DNA of 64,000 nt from the NCBI GenBank assembly GCA_964017045.1, contig OZ024797.1, forward strand, positions 19,065,307-19,129,306, read 5' to 3'. This document shows, in pieces, positions 55,739 through 64,000 of the stretch. Below the pieces are notes generated by a model. That model did no database searches and was not told the DNA's origin. It saw only the letters and a list, made by a program, of their open reading frames with translations. How positions within the stretch are numbered: the stretch's first letter is position 1; every line of letters begins with the position of its first letter. The position numbers and the translations under genes are program-made. Origin of the DNA: Omphiscola glabra. Its lineage: Eukaryota; Mollusca; Gastropoda; Lymnaeidae.

Positions 55739-55985
55739 GCTACACCACAATGAATTGATAATTGCCTAATGAATGATAATATAACTAGACTACACTACAA
55801 TGAATAGATAATTGCCTAATGAATGATAATATAACTAGACTACACTACAATGAATAGATAATTGCCTAATGAATGATAATATAACTAGACTACACTACAA
55901 TGAATTGATAATTGCCTAATGAATGATAATATAACTAGACTACACCACAACGAATGGGTAATTGTTTAATGAATGTTAATATAAA
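55739..55985. repeat. 50 bp minisatellite (5 units)
   Basis: Units containing TACACTACAATGAATAGATA then ATTGCCTAATGAATGATAAT, ATAACTAGAC. The last unit is diverged. Confidence 0.95.
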
Positions 55986-56332
55986 GATAATACATGCCAG
56001 TATGTCTAAAGGAATTTTTGTCTCTTTAAAACTTTTATTAAAAGTAATTATTTGATAAACTTTATTTCTTCGATCGGTTTATATTTTGAGTACTCAAAAT
56101 TCAACTGCTTAAATCTTGATAGCTTTTGGGGTAATTAAAATGGATTCATTTTTTATACACAGTTTAATTTTTAATCGAACCCGTCTTTTAATAAGTTTGT
56201 CATGATTGAAAGTGTCAAGAGATTTTAATTCATTCATTTGGCTGAAAAATTAAATTGGGCGATTTTTTTATTTTAAAAAAAGGTATACATTTTTTTTTCT
56301 ATTTTGTTGGGTGGGTTGTTTTTTTTTTTTTT

Positions 56333-56363
<31 letters not shown>

Positions 56364-57149
56364 GGAGTATAGTAAGTCAATTGCTACGTACACAGCAGAT
56401 GATAAGGGAAGACAACTATATACACAAAAAGTTAATAACTGTTTTTGTAAAACTAAATATACAAATTCCATGCATTGTTATGCGATTAAATTACTGAATG
56501 GTTTACACTTTTAAAAAAATATTACTTTTCAAATTAATTTACAATAATGTACAAGATATTAGAGAATAACTACTCTTCTTAAAGCAATAATAAATTTAAA
56601 TAAGGCATGTTTTTAATGCAATGGAAAATTATAATGTCATTTTTTAAAATTAAATAATAAGAAGAATTTTTAATTTTTTGTGTTGCAAAGATGAAAAAAT
56701 AAGATGAGGGAATTTAGGACATTTGATATCAAAATACGAATATATAATAAATTTTTATTTTTATTAATATTATGGACCATGTAAAATTATGACAAACTTT
56801 TAAATTTCCCTTGTCTGAAAATGAGGCACACAGAATGGCAACTCAACAAAAAAGTAATTTTATTTGAGTTAACTCCCTTTGCGTGACAAAACAATTAACC
56901 CTTACTATCCAAAATTAAATCCCTTTGTTGATACATCTACTAAAAATTTCCAGATATTTTGGCTGGTGGTAAATTTACATCTAGAAACTAACTTACAACT
57001 AAACTTTATTTTGGATAAAAATAATTTCAAACAACAAGCTTCAACAAGACCATCACGTGTTAAATATGTGAATGCTTGTAACTATGTTAACCTCATTGTT
57101 ATGATTTTAGAAATGATTTTTTAAACAATCATTTAATGAAATGTACCGC
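55986..57149. other. AT-rich intergenic, no gene seen
   Basis: Carries the T24-G23 tract at 56319-56365. The rest is AT-rich with no supported frame. Confidence 0.5.
56319..56365. repeat. Compound homopolymer T24-G23
   Basis: Twenty-four T followed immediately by 23 G on the plus strand. Exact lengths may be affected by sequencing. Confidence 0.93.
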
Positions 57150-57262
57150 CGGTCTGGGTGCTGGCCGACAGCCAGCCTGGGTACTGGCCAACAGCCAGTC
57201 ATGGTATTGGCCGACAGCCAGCCTGGGTACGTGGCCAACAGCCATACCGGGCACTGGCCGAC
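57150..57262. repeat. About 28 bp GC-rich minisatellite (4 units)
   Basis: Degenerate units around GGGTACTGGCCAACAGCCAG in otherwise AT-rich DNA. The paired TGGCC/GGCCA gives inverted symmetry. Confidence 0.85.
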
Positions 57263-57811
57263 TGACTTGCTCATTCTATGAAAGATAACCATGTTAAAGA
57301 AATACAAAGAAGACAAACCAAAATGATTCCTTTATTTTATTTATTGTTTATTTTTTTTTTTTGTGGCAAGGGGATCAGGGTGAAGTTAGTAATGGCAGGT
57401 GGGGGCCTCAAAATTTAATACAACTCGGGGCCCTAAAAACTCTGCACACCCCTGTGCACAGCTGTTTTTGTCATTTGAGAGTCATGGAGAGTCATGGATG
57501 GAGAGAGAGAGAACTATGAAAAGGACATAAAACTAGTTCACCATGTAGCACAAGATTCAAAGACTAGAAACTACCAAAGTCACAAAGTGTACAGAGACTA
57601 CCAAAGTCACAAAGTGTACACATTATCAGAAAGATCAAATAGAATGAGGAAATTAACCATTCCAGTTTCTCTGCATCAAGTATTTGATAAGTCATGAAAA
57701 AAAAAATACAACAACTCCATTGTTTAGTGTGATAAATATAATTTTTTTTCAAAAAATTAATTTTTGTATTCTGGACAATTTAACATGAACACTATTATTC
57801 TTTTGGACAGT

Positions 57812-58235
57812 ACTTTCACAGTACTTGGACAGTACTTTCACAGTACGTTGACCGTACTTTCACAGTACTTTGGCCGTACTTTCACAGTGCTTTGACCGTA
57901 CTTTCACAGTACTATGACTGTACTTTCACAGTGCTTTGACCGTACTTTCACAGTACTTTGACCGTACTTTCACAGTACTTTGACCGTACTTTCACAGTAC
58001 TTTGACCGTACTTTCACAGTACTTTGACCGTACTTTCACAGTACTTTCACAGTACTTTGACCGTACTTTCACAGTACTTTGACCGTACTTTCACAGTACT
58101 TTGACCGTACTTTCACAGTGCTTTGACTGTACTTTCACAGTCCTTTGACCGTACTTTCACAGTGCTTTGACCGTACTTTCACAGTACTTTGACAGTACTT
58201 TCACAGTGCTTTGACCGTACTTTCACAGTGCTTTC
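57812..58235. repeat. 22 bp minisatellite (about 19 units)
   Basis: Units AGTACTTTGACCGTACTTTC then AC. One half-unit deletion (CAGTACTTTCACAGTACTTT) lies near 58030. Confidence 0.95.
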
Positions 58236-60007
58236 ACTGCTTCAAAACAAAATACAAAGTCAATTAAAATCATGCAACTATCCGTAGGCCTTCTATTCAA
58301 AATGGAAGTGAAGATTTTTTTTTGCCAAGATAGAAATAATATTTTTAAATTGGCAGCAGCGCCTATATTAGGGGGGAAAAAAATCTATCTTAATTTTTGT
58401 TTGCTGTAAAAAAAAAAAAAAAAAAAAGCTATGTAAAATGAAAAACTAAAGGTATCTGAACTGAGTAGAATAAATATTTCTGATTTGCAATATTGCATCA
58501 ACAATCACAAGGTAAGTTTATTAGTAAATTAAGGCATATGAACATATGTAAACATCACACACACTGCACATATGAAGTTGCAACATACAGTCACAAACTA
58601 TTTTTTTTTTTTATTTTTTTTTTTTGGCAAGTTAATCTGAGTTGCAAGATGACAGTTTAAGGACCTCTGCTTGCAGCAATATGTACAGTCTGAGAACCTG
58701 AGTCTGCATGCAGTAGTGGTCAATGGGTATTATGGAGGATAAATCTATTCATGTCAATACTGTCACGGACACTAATGACTGACTCCTCTACATTTCTCAT
58801 GGTAATTAGTTAAACTATTTGGAAGCAAAAAATTTTTTTTTTTAAATTTTGAAAAGATTTAAGGTAATATTGTAATCCTTACTTTTAAAATAATTTTTAA
58901 TGAAAATGATTTTACATAGATCTAATTTAATAAAAAAATAAGTAGAAATTTATTGATATTATTATCTTAAATCTAAAGTTAAATCCGCAATCATTATTTT
59001 AGTCAGAACAACAGCCACATTGTAACACTAGTGCTGCATGTTTCCAGTTAAATAGTGCATGAAAATTTCACAGTTCCTGGACACAGAATTATTACTTAAT
59101 TCATACAATTCAAAATTTTGGAGCATTAAAAAAAAAAAATTACTTTAAGAAAGGGAGGAAATAGTAAAGATATTCTCTCACCAAAGATCAGATCAAGGGA
59201 AATAATAAGTAGAATTGTTTCAATCTAGATTAAAATAACGGCTAGTTAAAACTACTTAAAAAAAAAAAACATTATGAGAAAATTTGTCCAAAAGTTGTAT
59301 GCTATCATACTTTTAAAGTCAAATAATTGGCATTGAGCACATTCAACCTGGCAATCGGTGTCAAGAGATGCAATGTGGCAACTCACAAATTACCATTTGG
59401 AGCAGCAACAAATGAACAACTTTGAGGATCTCAGTCTTAAATACTGTAAAACTCATGTCATGACAATTACTGGGTGTAAGGTCCAAAAAAAAATCATGTC
59501 ATGACAATTACTGGGTGTAAGGTCCAAAAGAAAACCCCAATAAACACAAAACATAAAATTTTTTAAAAAATAGAAAACTCAACATGTTTAATATCTACCC
59601 TTCAACTTTAAAATTACTTTCTTCTTAAGTTAAGTGCATCTTAACTTCATAATTCTTTGCAGAGTGAACAAATTTTTTGTGTGCAGACAATCAAAGTATC
59701 TGTCAGAGACACATATCTGTTCTCATGTTAGCTGATAGAGGGCAGAGTGAGCACACCCTTTACCATCACCATGGCAACAAACATTACAGTTACTAATGGA
59801 AGACTGGATACCAAAAATAGTAACTTATTTAAATCTACAGTAAATGTAAAAAAAAAAAAAAAACACCAACTATTTTCATGTAAGGCAGCAACAAGCAACC
59901 AGTTGAAACAAAAAATTATTACAAATCAAAGGTGAGTGAAATACCAGACAAGAGAACTCCTCCATCTCCAGACATTTAGTTACGTCACAGGGTGGTTTCA
60001 TAGAAAC
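58236..60007. other. AT-rich intergenic / possible NCX 3' flank, no gene seen
   Basis: Poly(A) runs lie at about 58410-58427 and 59850. A 41 bp near-duplicate beginning CATGTCATGACAATTACTGG occurs at about 59456 and 59492. No supported coding sequence. Confidence 0.45.
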
Positions 60008-60255
60008 ATTGCTAACATAACATCGGGCAACTAATATTTGCTAACATAACATCGGGCAACTAATATTTGCTAACATAACATCGGGCAACTAATATTTGCC
60101 AACATAACATCGGGCAACTAATATTTGCTAACATAACATTGGGCAACTAATATTTGTTAACCTAACATCGGACAACTAATATTTGCTAACATAACATCGG
60201 ACAACTAATATTTGCTAACATAACATCGGACAACTAATATTTGCTAACATAACAA
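60008..60255. repeat. 29 bp minisatellite (about 8 units)
   Basis: Units CTAACATAACATCGGGCAAC then TAATATTTG, with CGGACAAC variants on the right. Confidence 0.95.
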
Positions 60256-60924
60256 TGTTTGACAACCAAAAACGCCAACATATCATTTGATCACTGAAAC
60301 TAACAGTGCTACAGTACCACTGGACAACTCAGACATTTTCATCCCATGATAAGCATATATGTATATTTCAAGCTAAATTGCGAAGGAATTGTAAATAAAT
60401 TTGAAACCGCTAGAGAGAAAATAAAGACTGGACATTGAACTAAATTAAAAAATCATTCAACCATGAACATAAGGAAAAAGTACTTGAAATTGAAACAACT
60501 TTCTAAAAAAATTTCAAATGATTTTTTTTTAAATGAGTACTTGCAAAAAGCTGAAAGCAAGGCAAGCTGGAACGACTGGGTGGATGGTAAACATTTTTAT
60601 TTGTAACTGTTCACATAAAACTTCAGCTGAAAATTGATTTGTTGACTGGCCATGCACATACCTGTGATAAAGGAAAATACTATTTACATTATTCAGAGAT
60701 GGCGACAAATGTTGATGAAAGAAAACACACTGTCTCCATGGGGCATTGTCAAGTGCTGTGTCAGTACTAAGTATGTACCGTGTCAATACGAAGTTGGTAC
60801 AGAATATGCTCTCTTTCTTTCATAATGTCATGTAGCCTACATTTTTTAAGACTGAAATATCATTCATATATTACTTGAAATACTTGCACTCAAGCTTTTC
60901 AGCAATATTTTTAATGTAACATGT
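60256..60924. other. AT-rich, no gene seen
   Basis: No tandem array or recognisable coding sequence. Confidence 0.45.
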
Positions 60925-61112
60925 ACAATTTGAGAAGCATTCATACAATTTGAGAAGCATTCATACAATTTGAGACGCATTCATACAATTTGAGATGCAT
61001 TCATACAATTTGAGACGCATTCATACAATTTGAGATGCATTCATACAATTTGAGACACATTCATACAATTTGAGACGCATTCATACAATTTGAGATGCAT
61101 TCATACAATTTA
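60925..61112. repeat. 21 bp minisatellite (about 9 units)
   Basis: Units ACAATTTGAGACGCATTCAT then (A)C, alternating GACGCA and GATGCA. Confidence 0.94.
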
Positions 61113-61602
61113 GTTCATTAAATAAACATTTATAAAAAAAAATTGATTCCACATTAACTTTGTTGTTTCATAATTTACAAATGTTTAAAGACAGTTTTTT
61201 TTAAAGGTAAAAATCTACAAACATCTCATATATTAATTAATATAACTATAACTATGAAAAAGAAAATGCTCTTGTAATAATTTTCAGCCATTTTCATGTT
61301 CCACACAATCTCACACATGAAATCGTTTTGAGATTAATTATTTTTATCTTCAATTTAAGGAAATTGCTTATGAATACAATCTATTCTCAAACTGTTGGGG
61401 GTCTGTTTACACCACCATAGAGGTACACGTGAAGTGTTACTTTGGGCCCTTAATCAGATGTTTATGGAGCTGTGTTACTGATTCAAGTTTAATTGGAGAA
61501 CATAGATACACGCCTAATGGACATTTTCCTCAGTTGTATTCTTTATTTAAACACAAATGATATTAAATTAAAATGTAAATAATTTTATTCTTTAATTTTT
61601 AA
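61113..61602. other. AT-rich, no gene seen
   Basis: Unique sequence, possibly 3' UTR or 3' flank of the exchanger gene on the minus strand. Confidence 0.4.
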
Positions 61603-62125
61603 CTAGCTCCTACAATGGCTTTCAGCTCATAACTAGCTCCTACAATGGCTTTCAGCTCATAACTAGCTCCTACAATGGCTTTCAGCTCATAACTAGCTCC
61701 TACAATGGCTTTCAGCTCGTAACTAGCTCCTACAATGGCTTTCAGCTCATAACTAGATCCTACAATGGCTTTCAGCTCATAACTAGCTCCTACAATGGCT
61801 TTCAGCTCATAACTAGCTTCTACAATGGCTTTCATCTCGTAACTAGCTCCTACAATGGCTTTCAGCTCATAACTAGCTCCTACAATGGCTTTCAGCTCGT
61901 AACTAGCTCCTACAATGGCTTTCAGCTCATAACTAGCTCCTACAATGGCTTTCAGCTCGTAACTAGCTCCTACAATGGCTTTCAGCTCGTAACTAGCTCC
62001 TACAATGGCTTTCAGCTCGTAACTAGCTCCTACAATGGCTTTCAGCTCTCGTAAGTAGCTCCTACAATGGCCTTCAGCTCGTAACTAGCTCCTACAATGG
62101 CTTTCAGCTCTCGTAACAAGCTCCT
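61603..62125. repeat. 30 bp minisatellite (about 17 units)
   Basis: Units AACTAGCTCCTACAATGGCT then TTCAGCTCAT. CTCAT and CTCGT types differ by position. The last units have small insertions (CTCTCGTAAG). A minus-strand frame reads KAIVGASYEL repeats, an artefact of the 30 bp period. Confidence 0.96.
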
Positions 62126-62382
62126 ACAATGGCTACAAGCTGAAACTGATAAAGTCAAAAACCCCACCAAAATTCAAAATTTTATTAAAGTGAGCCAAAT
62201 GCTTTTTTTATGGTCTCTCCGTCCCTTTTCATTTATCCTGTGTCTAATTGCAGGTTAGAGTTACAGTTTCTTACATTGTTCACATTGGATTTGACACAGA
62301 AACTGCAATGAATTGACAGCCTTTCAAGTTGAGTGCATTGACCCATTACCAGGGAAAGTCCTCTGTTCAGTCTAAAGACTGA

Positions 62383-62666
62383 GTCTTTTCATGGCCTTTC
62401 TATTCAACCAATTTCCATCAAACATTTAAGTCTTTTCATGGCCTTTCTATTCAACCAGTTTCCATCAAACATTTAAGTCTTTTCATGGCCTTTCTATTCA
62501 ACCAATTTCCATCAAACATTTAAGTCTTTTCATGGCCTTTCTATTCAACCAGTTTCCATCAAACATTTAAGTCTTTTCATGGCCTTTCTATTCAACCAAT
62601 TCCCATCAAACATTTAAGTCTTTTCATGGCCTTTCTATTCAACCAATTCCCATCAAACATTTAAGA
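62383..62666. repeat. 47 bp minisatellite (6 units)
   Basis: Units containing TAAGTCTTTTCATGGCCTTT then CTATTCAACCAATTTCCATC. CCAATTT, CCAGTTT and CCAATTC variants partly alternate. Confidence 0.96.
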
Positions 62667-62682
62667 GAGCCATATGTTCACC

Positions 62683-62688
62683 TTTATT
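62683..62688 (-). terminator. Candidate polyadenylation signal AATAAA for the NCX transcript
   Basis: Minus-strand AATAAA about 950 bp after the exchanger stop codon. Another lies at 62181-62186. With no transcript data either, neither or both may be used. Confidence 0.25.
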
Positions 62689-63410
62689 TTACCAGGCGCT
62701 GCAAATGATTCTATTTATAAATTTGACTTATCTAAACCTGTTGGGGGAAAAATATCAATTTTTAAACCGTGGACAAGGGCATGGAATAAATGATCAACAT
62801 CTTCGCAACCTTAGATGGCCTCCCATGTGCCAGTTATTAAAGAAGCAAACATGTTTGATAAGAGCAAGAAGGCAGTTGATGTACAGAACAAAATAGTCAA
62901 AACTGAAATCAAAACGTTGATTCCATGCAAGTAAACTACAGTGGAAATTATCAGAAAATGTCCCCCCCCCCCCCCCCCACAAGCACTGCAGTATATCATG
63001 TATAAAAACAACATTGTCATTTTGTAAATGATCTTAGAGAAGAGCATTTGAAACAAAAAGGACACTGATTGAGATTGTACCAGCCAGTCATCTCGATTAA
63101 GTTGATGGTTACATAGATTAGCCAGAGTGTGTCCAAAGAAATGTGCTGTTAACAAATTAATGGGGAACATGATTTTAGGTGACGCCAGTGGGAAAATATG
63201 CTGGAAAGGTCTTTTAAAAAAAAAATTAAATCACACGTGTGTATCTTAATGATGTACACAAGAATGCTATTGGTAGACAAGCAAGTTAGCTATTGTTTTA
63301 GAACCTGGCCTCAGTTGACACTGAGACGGAGAAATAGTTCGGCTTAATATCACTTTGCTGTCATTGCTGTCATTGCATAAGTTGTAAACAAATACAAAGC
63401 AAGGAGACAG

Positions 63411-63565
63411 GTAAGTGAAAGACAAGACCGTCACGTGACTCAAACAAGACAGGAAGTGACAGACAAGACCGTCACATGACTCAAACAAGACACGAATTGA
63501 GAGACAAGACATCACATGATCCAACCGAGACAACAAGTGACAGACAAGACCGTCACGTGATTCAT
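63411..63565. repeat. 41 bp minisatellite (about 4 units) in the NCX 3' UTR
   Basis: Units around GACAGACAAGACCGTCACGT then GACTCAAACAAGACAGGAAGT. The first and last units keep the palindrome TCACGTGA or CACGTGA; the middle ones have CACATGA. Starts about 70 bp after the stop codon. Confidence 0.88.
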
Positions 63566-63636
63566 ACAAGGAGCATTAACATAATATTACTGTGGGTGGA
63601 CACACTCATCATTTCAAACACAGGGGATTTTTTTTC

Positions 63637-64000
63637 TCAAAAACCGGGAATATAGCAGTAGGTAACCATTGATGAGATTAGCAGATAGATAATCCAAAAA
63701 ATGGCCAGGACAATTGTAGTCAAGTACTTCAGACCCCTTGGGCCTCCCAGCTCCCCGCCCACCGCCGGATGACGCCGGGCCATCATTATCATGATAGTTA
63801 AAAGGGCCAGCACACAAAACACTGTGACAGATATGGCCAGGTTTCCTGGGGGTACAACAAACTTATTCCCCTTGCTGGCGTGATATATCGCAGCAATGGT
63901 CCATGCGATGCCGATGCCCAGGAACACATTCACGGCATTGCTGCCTGTAACGTTCCCGATGGACGAATCTGCATACTTGTCATGAATGGCAGCAACTTTG
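63637..64000 (-). CDS. Na+/Ca2+ exchanger (NCX, SLC8 family), C-terminal exon, partial
   Basis: The last 120 residues of a plasma-membrane antiporter that exports Ca2+ in exchange for Na+. The visible part begins within the second alpha repeat: KVAAIHDKYADSSIGNVTG then SNAVNVFLGIGIAW. That is the signature ion-binding helix region of NCX proteins. Two further hydrophobic helices follow (LAISVTVFCVLALLTIMIMM and YLTTIVLAIFWIIYLLISSM), separated by the conserved basic/glycine loop ARRHPAVGGELGGPRG. It ends YCYIPGF, like the YCHIKGF-type ends of known NCX. The stop TGA is at 63637-63639. The frame is open to the window edge, so the exon start and the rest of the gene lie beyond 64000. It starts mid-protein and no start codon is in view. 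It looks intact and functional. Confidence 0.95.
   Translation of the reverse strand, partial: KVAAIHDKYADSSIGNVTGSNAVNVFLGIGIAWTIAAIYHASKGNKFVVPPGNLAISVTVFCVLALLTIMIMMARRHPAVGGELGGPRGLKYLTTIVLAIFWIIYLLISSMVTYCYIPGF

Larger units (their letters stand above)
62667..63636 (-). other. Probable 3' UTR of the NCX gene
   Basis: Directly downstream of the exchanger stop on the minus strand. Contains a poly(C) of 17 (62962-62978) and the 41 bp array at 63411-63565. The 119 aa and 100 aa frames here are unsupported. Confidence 0.5.

Noticed and set aside
55023..55769. Four overlapping frames of 218-229 codons (IVDD, YHQQ, ILLM, NIIN repeats)
   Set aside because: All arise from the 12 bp repeat GATATTGTTGAT. 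Four frames open at once is a sign of low complexity, not coding.

Overview
This is a stretch of animal nuclear genome, most likely from a gastropod mollusc. There are no operons, ribosome binding sites or phage-like genes. The DNA is AT-rich, gene-poor and packed with tandem repeats and short inverted-repeat transposons. Three copies of a roughly 198 bp SPIN-type hAT element and LINE 3' tails of a kind common in molluscs support this. The species cannot be named from sequence alone.

Only two protein-coding genes can be defended. At 9075-10637 (minus strand) there is an intact, apparently intronless class A G-protein-coupled receptor of 520 residues. It sits in a GC-rich island and carries HRQ in place of the DRY motif. 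At 63637-64000 (minus strand) lies the last coding exon of a plasma-membrane Na+/Ca2+ exchanger (NCX/SLC8 family), running off the right edge. Its 3' UTR should extend leftwards through AT-rich, minisatellite-containing sequence.

The rest is repeats. I count roughly 49 minisatellite arrays (units 11-59 bp, plus a degenerate unit of about 60 bp) covering about 18 kb, near 28% of the window. The largest are at 17087-17999 (46 bp unit), 18228-19812 (59 bp), 39497-40198 (42 bp), 48147-48880 (37 bp), 51945-52496 (36 bp), 52708-53603 (26/32 bp with an 84 bp higher-order repeat) and 55117-55699 (12 bp). Between them are mobile-element remains: three SPIN-like hAT MITEs with 8 bp target duplications (4766-4963, 16715-16913, 41294-41490); a 1431 bp hAT-like element (7094-8524) with a perfect 8 bp duplication and a nested foldback; several other TIR elements (1965-2127, 6724-6888, 28536-28729, 35535-35707, 43545-43726, 54209-54401); a probable solo LTR (40491-41023); a decayed LINE reverse-transcriptase end (4161-4432); and LINE/SINE 3' tails. 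Long poly(C)/poly(G) runs (17-23 bp) recur throughout.

The two genes show no functional link. The main biological interest is the co-location of transposons and minisatellites, the SPIN-like elements as evidence of horizontal transfer, a decaying array carrying five perfect CRE sites, and the divergent orphan receptor. Most long open frames in the window are by-products of repeat units whose length is a multiple of three, or of arrays that lack stop codons.
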